Shown: piece after piece, positions 1-5,379 of the stretch
How the letters are laid out: each line of letters starts with the position of its first letter
Numbering within the stretch: the stretch's first letter is position 1
Assembly: GCA_023269245.1 (NCBI GenBank)
Contig: JAHFMB010000060.1
Location: forward strand, 1-5,976
Reading direction: 5' to 3'
Source: Candidatus Tayloriibacteriota bacterium
GTDB taxonomy: Bacteria > Patescibacteriota > Minisyncoccia > Phycocordibacterales > PALSA-1337
DNA: 5,976 bases
Notes under the pieces: generated by a model
The model's database searches: none
Seen by the model: only the letters and a program-made list of their open reading frames with translations
What the model was told of the DNA's origin: nothing
Program-made: the position numbers and the translations under genes

Positions 1-1
1 T

Positions 2-2017
2 ACTGGTCCTGACGGCCTCCATCACTTGGTGACCGAGATTTTCGACAACTCTCGCGACGAAGCCATGGGTGGTTTTGCCAATGACATTGAGATTGTATTC
101 CTGCCCAACAATCGTGTCCGTATTGCTGACAACGGCCGCGGTATTCCAGTGGATATCCACAAACAGAAGAAGATTTCCGCACTCGAGATGGCTTTCACGC
201 TTCTTCATGCTGGAGGCAAGTTTGGTGGCGAGGATAGCGGATACAAGGTCTCCGGAGGTCTTCACGGCGTGGGCGCATCTGTCGTGAACGCGCTTTCTAC
301 CTATGCAAAAGTGTTGGTGCACAAAGATGGAGGTATTCACATGCAGGAATATGCCATCGGCAAGCGCAAAGCTGCGGTCAAGAAGATTGCCTCTACCAAG
401 CTCCATGGAACCATTGTCATGTTCGAGCCGGACCCGACTATTTTCAAAGAGGGTGTTGTGTTTGATTTCAACCGCATTGTCGGCCATATGCGCCAGCAGG
501 CATATCTGGTCCCTGCGCTTCGTATTAGCGTGATTGATGCACGAGAGCAGGTTGCTAGTTTTGGCCTCGATAATGAACTTTTTTATATTCGTGAAACTGG
601 AGTCGACGCACCTTCGTATACTTTCTTTTTTGAGGGAGGTCTCGTATCGCTCATCAAGTTTACCAATCAGATCTACAAACCTCTACACAAAAATATTTTC
701 TATGTTGAAAAAAAAGTAGAAGGTGTCGAGTCTGTCGAAGTCGCTTTGCAGTATGCAGACGATGTCTCTTCTCGTGTCATGGCCTTTGCCAACAACATCA
801 GCAACCCTGAAGGTGGTACGCACGTGACCGGTTTCAAGACGGCACTCACTCGTACGCTGAATACATATGCCAAGAATAATAATTTGGCAAAAGGCGAAAG
901 CGATTCATTTACCGGTGATGATGCCTTGGAAGGATTGACTGCGGTCATTTCAGTCAAACTCCGTGAGATCCAGTTCGAAGGTCAGACCAAGGCCAAACTT
1001 GGCTCAACAGAGGCTCAGGGTGCCACGGCGACTGTATTCTCCGAAGCCTTCTCTGCATTTTTGGAAGAGAATCCTGAGGATGCCCGCGCCATCATTAGCA
1101 AAGTCATTTTGGCTATGAAGGCCCGCAAGGCCGCAAAGGCCGCCAAGGATTCGGTCCTACGCAAAGGAGCACTCGAAGGCATGACACTTCCAGGCAAGCT
1201 TGCCGACTGCCAGTCGAGTGATCCTGCAGAGTCAGAAATCTTCATCGTAGAGGGAGATTCTGCTGGGGGTACTGCAAAGCAGGGTCGTGACCGCCGCATT
1301 CAGGCCATTCTTCCATTGCGCGGAAAGATTTTGAACATTGAGCGCGCCCGTCTCGATCGCATGCTCGGTTCAGAGCAGATCAAGAACCTGGTTCTTGCAT
1401 TCGGGACCGCCATCGGTGACACCTTTGATATTTCAAAGCTCCGTTATCACAAGATTATTCTTGCAACAGATGCTGACGTTGACGGAGCTCACATTCGTAC
1501 GCTTATTTTGACGCTCTTGTATCGTTATTTCCGCCCATTGATTGATAGTGGTTATGTTTATATCGCACAGCCACCACTCTACAAGGTCAAGAAGGGTAAG
1601 GAGATTTTCTATTATTACAGCGATGAAGAAAAGATAAAGGCGCTCGGCAAGGATGCTGCCGCTATCGAGCAGGCGGCTGCCGATGTTGATATGCAGGATG
1701 CGGCCAACAACGCCGAAGCGCGCGCAGAACTTCTCGAACGCGCCGAAGCTGAACCCGATGCAGAGGAAGTCGTTATTGAAGGAGGGAAGACAAAAACGCC
1801 AAAGATTTCTATTCAGCGCTACAAGGGTCTTGGAGAAATGAACCACGATGAGCTTTGGGAAACAACTATGGACCCAGCTCGCCGTATTCTTCGTCAGGTG
1901 ACTGTTGATGATGCGCAGGATGCCGACAAAGTGTTTGATATGCTCATGGGAGATGATGTGCCAGCGAGGAAGTCATTTATTCAGAGCAATGCAAAGCACG
2001 CGACGTTGGATATTTGA
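2..2017 (+). CDS. gyrB: DNA gyrase subunit B (5'-truncated by window edge)
   Basis: ATPase subunit of DNA gyrase, the type IIA topoisomerase that works with GyrA to supercoil DNA. The frame is open from base 2, so the true start lies outside the window; by comparison with E. coli GyrB about 30 residues are missing. 671 residues are visible. In order: the GHKL ATPase N-box (TEIFDNSRDEA, catalytic Glu at fragment residue 12 and Mg-binding Asn at 16); DNGRGIP at 128-148; the glycine-rich ATP lid (SGGLHGVGAS); the transducer domain with the QTK loop at 983-991; the TOPRIM motif EGDSAGG at 1250-1270 and metal-binding DADVDG at 1469-1486; and the C-terminal YKGLGEM signature at 1820-1840. It ends HATLDI. 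The motif set and the YKGLGEM block point to GyrB; ParE is a less likely name because no parC or gyrA is visible to decide. An Ala/Glu-rich insert lies between TOPRIM and YKGLGEM. No terminator follows, so transcription may run into the next gene. Confidence 0.97.
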   Translation, partial: TGPDGLHHLVTEIFDNSRDEAMGGFANDIEIVFLPNNRVRIADNGRGIPVDIHKQKKISALEMAFTLLHAGGKFGGEDSGYKVSGGLHGVGASVVNALSTYAKVLVHKDGGIHMQEYAIGKRKAAVKKIASTKLHGTIVMFEPDPTIFKEGVVFDFNRIVGHMRQQAYLVPALRISVIDAREQVASFGLDNELFYIRETGVDAPSYTFFFEGGLVSLIKFTNQIYKPLHKNIFYVEKKVEGVESVEVALQYADDVSSRVMAFANNISNPEGGTHVTGFKTALTRTLNTYAKNNNLAKGESDSFTGDDALEGLTAVISVKLREIQFEGQTKAKLGSTEAQGATATVFSEAFSAFLEENPEDARAIISKVILAMKARKAAKAAKDSVLRKGALEGMTLPGKLADCQSSDPAESEIFIVEGDSAGGTAKQGRDRRIQAILPLRGKILNIERARLDRMLGSEQIKNLVLAFGTAIGDTFDISKLRYHKIILATDADVDGAHIRTLILTLLYRYFRPLIDSGYVYIAQPPLYKVKKGKEIFYYYSDEEKIKALGKDAAAIEQAAADVDMQDAANNAEARAELLERAEAEPDAEEVVIEGGKTKTPKISIQRYKGLGEMNHDELWETTMDPARRILRQVTVDDAQDADKVFDMLMGDDVPARKSFIQSNAKHATLDI

Positions 2018-2042
2018 CGAGATATTTTCAGTCCTGTACCAT
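2014..2042 (+). promoter_or_regulatory. Possible sigma-70-type promoter for the small gene after gyrB
   Basis: TTGACG (2014-2019, five of six matches to the -35 consensus) overlaps the gyrB stop codon. It is followed after 17 bases by TACCAT (2037-2042, four of six matches to the -10 consensus). The predicted start is near 2049. This is a sequence match only; the downstream gene could equally be read from gyrB transcription. Confidence 0.35.
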
Positions 2043-2048
2043 CACCAT

Positions 2049-2066
2049 AGTGCTCATTTCGGCACT
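2049..2066 (+). other. Small hairpin in the gyrB-2095 intergenic leader
   Basis: AGTGC (2049-2053) pairs with GCACT (2062-2066) around an 8-base loop, with possible G-T pairs at each end. No T-run follows, so it is not an intrinsic terminator. It would sit at the 5' end of a transcript started by the putative promoter just upstream, or act as a processing or stabilising structure in a gyrB read-through mRNA. Five base pairs can arise by chance. Confidence 0.3.
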
Positions 2067-2083
2067 GGAACACCTAAAACCAT

Positions 2084-2088
2084 AGGAG
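2084..2088 (+). promoter_or_regulatory. Ribosome binding site fixing the GTG start at 2095
   Basis: AGGAG lies six bases before a GTG codon. This is the clearest Shine-Dalgarno match in the window and supports GTG at 2095 as the start, in preference to the internal ATG at codon 35. Confidence 0.7.
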
Positions 2089-2094
2089 TAGCTT

Positions 2095-2370
2095 GTGAAA
2101 ATTAATCTTACGATTCCATCCGAGGACGTTATTGTTCACCGGAATGGTATTGAATTCCGTTATAAGACCAGCTTACCTACGTGGAGAGAACTGGACATGG
2201 AGTTGTCATTCGACGATGATGTGGAAAAGAAGAGCTGTGTGGCGGTTGTCGTCGCGTGCTCAGGATCCTCAAAGTCTGGATACTTGATTTCATGTGCCCT
2301 TACTGGACTTTCTAGACAGGTTCATGATCTGATCCGTTCGCATTTAAGCGATAAAGCACGAACTCATTAA
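2095..2370 (+). CDS. Small hypothetical protein, possibly PilZ-like
   Basis: A 91-residue cytoplasmic protein starting at GTG behind AGGAG. It has no signal peptide or membrane segment. I cannot name it with confidence. The pattern is short alternating strands: a polar N-terminus, then LPTWRELDMELSF (27-39), a Cys-containing strand CVAVVVACSG (48-57), then GYLISCALTGLSRQ (62-75) and a C-terminal helix to about 84. The order 'strand, VVVAC, GY-x-IS, x-LS, helix' recalls the second half of PilZ beta-barrel domains. The c-di-GMP-binding RxxxR and D/NxSxxG motifs are not visible, so if it is PilZ-like it is probably a non-binding variant. It lies 77 nt after gyrB on the same strand and is closed by a strong terminator, so it is either the last cistron of a gyrB transcript or monocistronic. 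That it is a real gene is well supported by the RBS, the terminator and the coherent protein; the fold is inference. Confidence 0.75.
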   Translation: MKINLTIPSEDVIVHRNGIEFRYKTSLPTWRELDMELSFDDDVEKKSCVAVVVACSGSSKSGYLISCALTGLSRQVHDLIRSHLSDKARTH

Positions 2371-2380
2371 GATTTGTTTT

Positions 2381-2395
2381 GTTGTCGTACACAAC
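2381..2395. repeat. Short inverted repeat beside the terminator
   Basis: GTTGT (2381-2385) and ACAAC (2391-2395) form a perfect 5-bp inverted repeat with loop CGTAC. It directly abuts the terminator stem starting at 2396, giving two stacked hairpins between the convergent genes. It is readable on either strand. Confidence 0.35.
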
Positions 2396-2420
2396 GGCAG
2401 GGAAGTCTCTGCCATTTTTT
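2396..2420 (+). terminator. Rho-independent terminator after the gyrB-side genes
   Basis: GGCAGGG (2396-2402) pairs with CTCTGCC (2407-2413), giving 7 bp including one G-U pair, around tetraloop AAGT. A single A and six Ts (2415-2420) follow. It lies 25 bases past the 2095-2370 stop. Its T-run overlaps the stop codon of the convergent membrane-protein gene (2419-2421). On the minus strand the stem is not followed by a T-run, so it looks one-directional. Confidence 0.85.
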
Positions 2421-2805
2421 ATATACTATAAAGGGGGCTGATGATAATGAGTGCCCCAGTAAATAGCACGAATGTGACTACAGCAGTCACAATAAATAAC
2501 GGGAACGATTTTATGCCTGCTTCATGCCCGATATTTCTTTTTAGCAAAAAATAAAAGGGGGCAAATGCGCAGAGTCCAACAATTGCGAGATAAACTATTA
2601 CCCCATAATATATCTCTCCAGGATTTGATTGAATAACCAACCACATGCTGATGGAACCAGCTAAAAGTGAAAGACCAGTAGTTAGAAATGCTGAAGGCAA
2701 GGATAATTTGCCTGTTTTTAGCATAGGTTTGGCGACCAACCACAGCACAAAAGCTGAAACAATCCAGCAAATGATCAGTGCCAATGGTGTTGAGACTCCA
2801 GGCAT
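2419..2805 (-). CDS. Four-helix integral membrane protein of unknown function
   Basis: A 128-residue hydrophobic protein with four likely transmembrane helices at about residues 8-25, 38-58, 66-88 and 102-122. The loops are short; charges are sparse and mainly K26, K30, K33 in the first loop and K89, R90 in the third. There is no signal peptide and no catalytic motif I recognise, so I give it no function. The ATG lies five bases after the hsp20 stop codon with no clear Shine-Dalgarno, which suggests translational coupling to hsp20 as the last gene of the prsW-hsp20 unit. Sampled 60-base lines are AT-rich (19 G+C in 2581-2640; 24 in 2461-2520) compared with neighbours. An alternative frame on the same strand at 2522-2770 gives a mixed-charge, aromatic-rich peptide and looks like a shadow. 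Confidence 0.8.
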   Translation of the reverse strand: MPGVSTPLALIICWIVSAFVLWLVAKPMLKTGKLSLPSAFLTTGLSLLAGSISMWLVIQSNPGEIYYGVIVYLAIVGLCAFAPFYFLLKRNIGHEAGIKSFPLFIVTAVVTFVLFTGALIIISPLYSI

Positions 2806-2810
2806 AAGTT

Positions 2811-3272
2811 TTACGCTGTCTTGACCTTGAGCTTCGACTGCCTCTTCTTGTCTAACTTCGGTAATTTCAAAATCAACAAGCCATGTTTCTCAACAGCCTC
2901 GGCTTCGTCAACATCTACTTCTTCAGGGAGTTGAATCGTGCGGGAAAATGATCCCCAAAAGAGTTCGCGGGCAAAGAAATCTTCATCACGAGCCACCTTT
3001 TCTTCTTCGCGAGTGCCGCGAATGGTAACCTGATCACGTGTAATAGATACATCGAGATCTTCCGGACGCACGCCGGCAATCATCGACTTTACCACGATCA
3101 TGTCGGGCGTCTGGTAGACGTCCACCGTGAGCTCGGCATCTTTGTCCTCTTCTTCGATCCAAGCATTTTGCTCAGAAATAGCGGCCTTTTTGGTCGTTTT
3201 GACTTCGGCCTCGTCTTCCATGCGGACGGTGCCAGTAAGCCTTTCGAAGAATGATCTCTTTTCTTTTGACAT
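2811..3272 (-). CDS. Small heat-shock protein, Hsp20/alpha-crystallin family
   Basis: An ATP-independent holdase chaperone of 153 residues, typical length for bacterial Hsp20, expected to form cytoplasmic oligomers that hold unfolding proteins. The N-terminal 1-45 is charged and variable. The alpha-crystallin domain spans roughly 48-140: LTVDVYQTPDMIVVKSMIAGV opens the beta-sandwich, followed by RPEDLDVSITRDQVTIRG (69-86), the WGSFSRTIQLP strand (106-116), and the A-x-x-x-x-G-L-L-x-L-x-LPK signature (126-139). The tail carries LKV (148-150), which fits the I/V-x-I/V motif that docks neighbouring subunits. It starts at ATG 3272 with no obvious Shine-Dalgarno. It is 42 nt downstream of prsW and 5 nt upstream of the membrane protein gene, all on the minus strand, and has a candidate promoter of its own. 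The family call is firm; I give no gene symbol because several paralogue names are used. Confidence 0.96.
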   Translation of the reverse strand: MSKEKRSFFERLTGTVRMEDEAEVKTTKKAAISEQNAWIEEEDKDAELTVDVYQTPDMIVVKSMIAGVRPEDLDVSITRDQVTIRGTREEEKVARDEDFFARELFWGSFSRTIQLPEEVDVDEAEAVEKHGLLILKLPKLDKKRQSKLKVKTA

Positions 3273-3308
3273 GATGTTGGTAATTTCTACTTAGTAAAAT
3301 TCTCGATA

Positions 3309-3337
3309 ATTATATCACCACAATTTGGGGCGCACAA
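3309..3337 (-). promoter_or_regulatory. Candidate extended -10 promoter for hsp20, overlapping the prsW stop
   Basis: On the minus strand, TTGTGC (3337-3332, a weak -35 with only TTG conserved) is followed after 17 bases by a perfect TATAAT (3314-3309). The three bases before it are TGA, giving the TGn extended -10 motif. That TGA is also the stop codon of prsW (3317-3315). The predicted start is near 3302, leaving about 30 nt of leader before the hsp20 ATG. No CIRCE-type inverted repeat was seen nearby. Confidence 0.6.
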
Positions 3338-4004
3338 CCTTTATTTCCTCGAATAGGATGATCATAATGACGACACCGCCCCAAATCCATGAAAAAGTCT
3401 TCAAGGTATCGGCTGCACTTGCCTCAACAATAGAAAGGTTGAACGCAGTGTGGATGGCTATGGCAGCAAGAATACCAACGATGGCGGCTATGATTTTGAC
3501 AAGACGGCCGTGATAAAAGAAGTAACCTATGCAAAAGCCGATAGTCGCTGAACTGACAATGTGGAGTAATGTCGCTCCGATAAAGCGCATATTGCCTGTG
3601 ATGATGCTTTTTGCGATTTCACCCCCTGCCAATGGATCCATAATGAATAATGTATTTTCGAGTGCCGCAAATCCAATTGCAACGACGATGCAATAGATCA
3701 TCGCATCAATCGGCTCATCGTTGGACATAGACCGCAAACCTATTGCGGCAATTGCAATGAACTTGAGGATCTCCTCGATTGCTGCCCACAGGGTATAACG
3801 GATTGTGGGGTCCGTATATATATCTGCCACGTATTTTTCAGCGAATGCCGCGGCACCAACGGCCAACATGCCACCAAAAAAACATGCAACAAGAAGCGAT
3901 CGAGGTTCGGGATGCTGGCGATCCTCACGGAGCCAAAAAAAGAGCCAAATAAAAGAGGGGAGAACCCCGGAAAGGAGAGCGTAGAGAAGAGCAGTTGCTG
4001 ACAT
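3315..4004 (-). CDS. prsW: PrsW-family intramembrane metalloprotease
   Basis: A 229-residue polytopic membrane protein with about seven hydrophobic stretches. PrsW proteases cut membrane-bound substrates; in Bacillus subtilis PrsW makes the first cut in the anti-sigma factor RsiW. The family landmarks are all visible: a PEP segment after the first helix (residues 32-34), the glutamate pair in AAIEEILKF (E77, E78), GFAALEN (111-117), R140 with H148 in MRFIGATLLHIVSS, and the late HTAFN (H185, N189). Glu and His residues are the proposed metal ligands. The length is ordinary for a compact PrsW. The start at 4004 is well fixed because an in-frame TGA lies only 15 bases upstream. No anti-sigma factor or sigma gene is visible, so its substrate is unknown. 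It leads the unit with hsp20 and a small membrane protein, which suggests an envelope or protein-stress context (inference). Confidence 0.93.
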   Translation of the reverse strand: MSATALLYALLSGVLPSFIWLFFWLREDRQHPEPRSLLVACFFGGMLAVGAAAFAEKYVADIYTDPTIRYTLWAAIEEILKFIAIAAIGLRSMSNDEPIDAMIYCIVVAIGFAALENTLFIMDPLAGGEIAKSIITGNMRFIGATLLHIVSSATIGFCIGYFFYHGRLVKIIAAIVGILAAIAIHTAFNLSIVEASAADTLKTFSWIWGGVVIMIILFEEIKVVRPKLW

Positions 4005-4010
4005 GCATTG

Positions 4011-4019
4011 ATTATATCA
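4011..4019 (-). promoter_or_regulatory. Candidate extended -10 promoter giving a leaderless prsW mRNA
   Basis: TGATATAAT on the minus strand (4019-4011) is an extended -10 element identical over nine bases to the one before hsp20. The final T lies seven bases before position 4004, so transcription would start on the A of the prsW ATG. No -35 match is seen at the usual distance (AGGCGC at 4039-4034), as is common for extended -10 promoters. No Shine-Dalgarno exists, consistent with leaderless translation. Confidence 0.55.
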
Positions 4020-4021
4020 AA

Positions 4022-4061
4022 TAGTCTCCTGTGGCGCCTGTTTATAGGAAAAATGAGACTA
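4022..4061. repeat. 7-bp inverted repeat between divergent promoters
   Basis: TAGTCTC (4022-4028) and GAGACTA (4055-4061) are perfect inverse copies whose centres are 33 bp apart, about three helical turns. They lie between the prsW -10 and the -35 of the rightward gene, where a regulator could act on both. The interval also holds a direct repeat CCTGT (4028-4032 and 4037-4041) and palindrome GGCGCC (4033-4038). A regulator site is inference. Confidence 0.35.
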
Positions 4062-4067
4062 GGCTCC

Positions 4068-4096
4068 TTGACAAGTAGGTAAATCTTTGCTAGAAA
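4068..4096 (+). promoter_or_regulatory. Sigma-70-type promoter for the secreted-protein gene
   Basis: A perfect -35 TTGACA (4068-4073), a 17-base spacer, and TAGAAA (4091-4096, four of six) preceded by TGC (4088-4090), an extended -10. The predicted start is near 4103, leaving a leader of about 100 nt before the ATG at 4205. This is the best complete promoter match in the window. Confidence 0.65.
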
Positions 4097-4153
4097 GCAG
4101 GAGAACCCACCACACAACAAATTTCAGTATATGGAGCATCAACACCTTGCTTA

Positions 4154-4174
4154 ATGCGTCCCGAGTGGGCGCAT
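4154..4174 (+). other. Leader hairpin upstream of the secreted-protein gene
   Basis: ATGCG (4154-4158) pairs with CGCAT (4170-4174), and CCC (4160-4162) with GGG (4167-4169), around a GAGT loop with a single bulged T at 4159: eight base pairs in all. No T-run follows, so it is not an intrinsic terminator. It ends 13 bases before the Shine-Dalgarno-like GGTGGAG and could affect mRNA stability or ribosome access. It matches no riboswitch class I know. Confidence 0.4.
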
Positions 4175-4187
4175 ACATATACTCTTT

Positions 4188-4194
4188 GGTGGAG
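4188..4194 (+). promoter_or_regulatory. Ribosome binding site favouring ATG 4205
   Basis: GGTGGAG lies ten bases before the ATG at 4205. It supports that start over an in-frame ATG at 4154, which sits inside the leader hairpin and would put 17 polar and aromatic residues ahead of the signal peptide. Confidence 0.5.
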
Positions 4195-4204
4195 CACACA
4201 GAAA

Positions 4205-5326
4205 ATGAAAACGAACCTATTGGTTATGCTGGCGCTCATTTGCGCTCTGGCAACACACGCGGCCACCTTGGTGGTCGTGAACGGGGGGGACGACAATGCC
4301 CCTTATATCAAAATGACAGCCAAGCCTGTTCGGTTGGAACTCCAGCCTGCACCGCGCGCTCCTCTCGGGGAAAATGCGATTTACCTCGCTTCGCTGTGCA
4401 GCCTCACATCGCCGTACCTGTCGCAAAGCAGGGCCAACACGATGAAGGGCATCTTTGGCGGAGACGTCCCCATGGACCGGACCATAAATCCGGCCGCCTG
4501 GTACCGAATCCCGCAAACGTGGGGTCCCAATTACGGACTCCAATGGTTTGACGGCACGGTCACTGTCGCAAAAAGCTTCATGGGCGCTCCAGCACCCACG
4601 AATAATGTTGCGAGCGATGAACATGGGCACCGCTGGGTAGTTTCGGTCGCAGGGAAGGGCAATCCGAACAACTTCTTCGTTCGGCTTACCACTTCAATCA
4701 CCAATATTGCGCCGAGCTACTTCTCAGTCAGCACCAACTCCACGGATGGGATGCCACTGCAATTCAGTTTCACATACGTCGGCATTGATTACGGCCAAAA
4801 CGGCGTGTTTGACAGTTCATGGAATTCCTCCCTCGGGAAAGTGTCGGCCGGCGGCGACGATACCGTCTATGACGGCAGTCAGCCATCACCAGTCTATGCG
4901 CATCAGGTCCACATTGATTATTTCATGCGGTTTGGGTCCAGTGTCTTTATTACCGGAAACCAACCGTCTGATTTCGTTGACGTCATGGATCAGTTTGCCA
5001 CGACGCCCGTGCCTTGGGTTCGAGCCGAGCTTGTTAGCAACGATGCCACTGTCGCAAGTGAACTTGCGGTTGCCGCGGTGCCATCACTGCTCGCGTATCG
5101 CTACACGCCAAGCACCGCGCGAGTCGTGATGATTGGTGGCCAGTACAGTTATCCGTACGACATCGAGTCGGCGGACAACCTCACCGGTGCGCCATGGTTG
5201 AAAATCATTGGCGAGACGCTCCAGTTGGGTAGCCAAGGCTACCGCGATTATCCGAGCGTTAATCCCGAGCGCTACTTTCGCCTCAAGGCGCGTCGGACAT
5301 GGTCTGGACCTCCTCCGGACCTCTAA
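4205..5326 (+). CDS. Secreted protein of unknown function with a YFRLK C-terminal module
   Basis: A 373-residue exported protein I cannot assign to a named family. Residues 1-20 form a signal peptide: Lys at position 2, a Leu/Val/Ala core, and Ala-x-Ala-like cleavage near A19/A20. Cys13 lacks a lipobox context. The mature part starts with NGGDD (26-30) and is rich in Gly, Ser, Asn, Thr, Tyr and Trp, as in beta-rich extracellular domains; GGDD recurs at 4850-4861. No enzyme motif, sortase signal or C-terminal membrane anchor is visible. The C-terminus (about 310-364) reads YDIESADNL, PWLKI and NPERYFRLK, which recalls a short beta-domain I associate with secreted proteins of Verrucomicrobia and relatives; that is memory, not a search. 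Sampled lines have 37 G+C per 60 (4441-4500, 4801-4860, 5041-5100), above 30 in gyrB 1021-1080, although hsp20 3061-3120 has 36. A seven-G run lies at 4283-4289. It has its own promoter and terminator and so appears monocistronic. Acquisition by transfer is possible but unproven. Confidence 0.85.
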   Translation: MKTNLLVMLALICALATHAATLVVVNGGDDNAPYIKMTAKPVRLELQPAPRAPLGENAIYLASLCSLTSPYLSQSRANTMKGIFGGDVPMDRTINPAAWYRIPQTWGPNYGLQWFDGTVTVAKSFMGAPAPTNNVASDEHGHRWVVSVAGKGNPNNFFVRLTTSITNIAPSYFSVSTNSTDGMPLQFSFTYVGIDYGQNGVFDSSWNSSLGKVSAGGDDTVYDGSQPSPVYAHQVHIDYFMRFGSSVFITGNQPSDFVDVMDQFATTPVPWVRAELVSNDATVASELAVAAVPSLLAYRYTPSTARVVMIGGQYSYPYDIESADNLTGAPWLKIIGETLQLGSQGYRDYPSVNPERYFRLKARRTWSGPPPDL

Positions 5327-5344
5327 CTGGTCGCCAGTTCTTCA

Positions 5345-5378
5345 GGCCTTCCTTAGCTTCCGCGGGAAGGCCTTTTTT
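5345..5378 (+). terminator. Rho-independent terminator after the secreted-protein gene
   Basis: GGCCTTCC (5345-5352) pairs perfectly with GGAAGGCC (5365-5372), extendable by one T-G pair, around a loop of about ten bases. Six Ts follow (5373-5378). It lies 18 bases after the stop at 5326. It is the strongest hairpin in the window and insulates the next gene. Confidence 0.92.
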
Positions 5379-5379
5379 A

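Noticed and set aside
708..715. A8 run in gyrB as a programmed frameshift site
   Set aside because: The zero frame continues through the run with conserved GyrB sequence on both sides, and no downstream stimulatory structure was evident. Shifted products would be broken.
1433..1846. 137-aa minus-strand frame inside gyrB
   Set aside because: It lies fully antisense to conserved TOPRIM and C-terminal GyrB motifs, and has no RBS or recognisable domain.
2015..2017. TGA recoding to glycine as in Gracilibacteria/Absconditabacteria
   Set aside because: TGA ends GyrB exactly after the conserved C-terminus and ends PrsW, and no gene here has an internal TGA.
2522..2770. 82-aa minus-strand frame in the small membrane gene
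   Set aside because: It is in another frame of the same strand, with mixed, non-periodic composition. The 128-aa frame gives four clean membrane helices and couples to hsp20.
3240..3330. CIRCE or other heat-shock operator upstream of hsp20
   Set aside because: No TTAGCACTC-type inverted repeat was found near the promoter or start codon.
4154..4204. Upstream ATG as start of the secreted protein
   Set aside because: It would add a polar, Trp-rich 17-residue prefix before the signal peptide, and the ATG is buried in a hairpin. ATG 4205 has a ribosome site and an ideal signal-peptide start.
4217..4630. 137-aa minus-strand frame over the secreted-protein gene
   Set aside because: It is a long chance frame in GC-rich DNA opposite a gene with a signal peptide, promoter and terminator.
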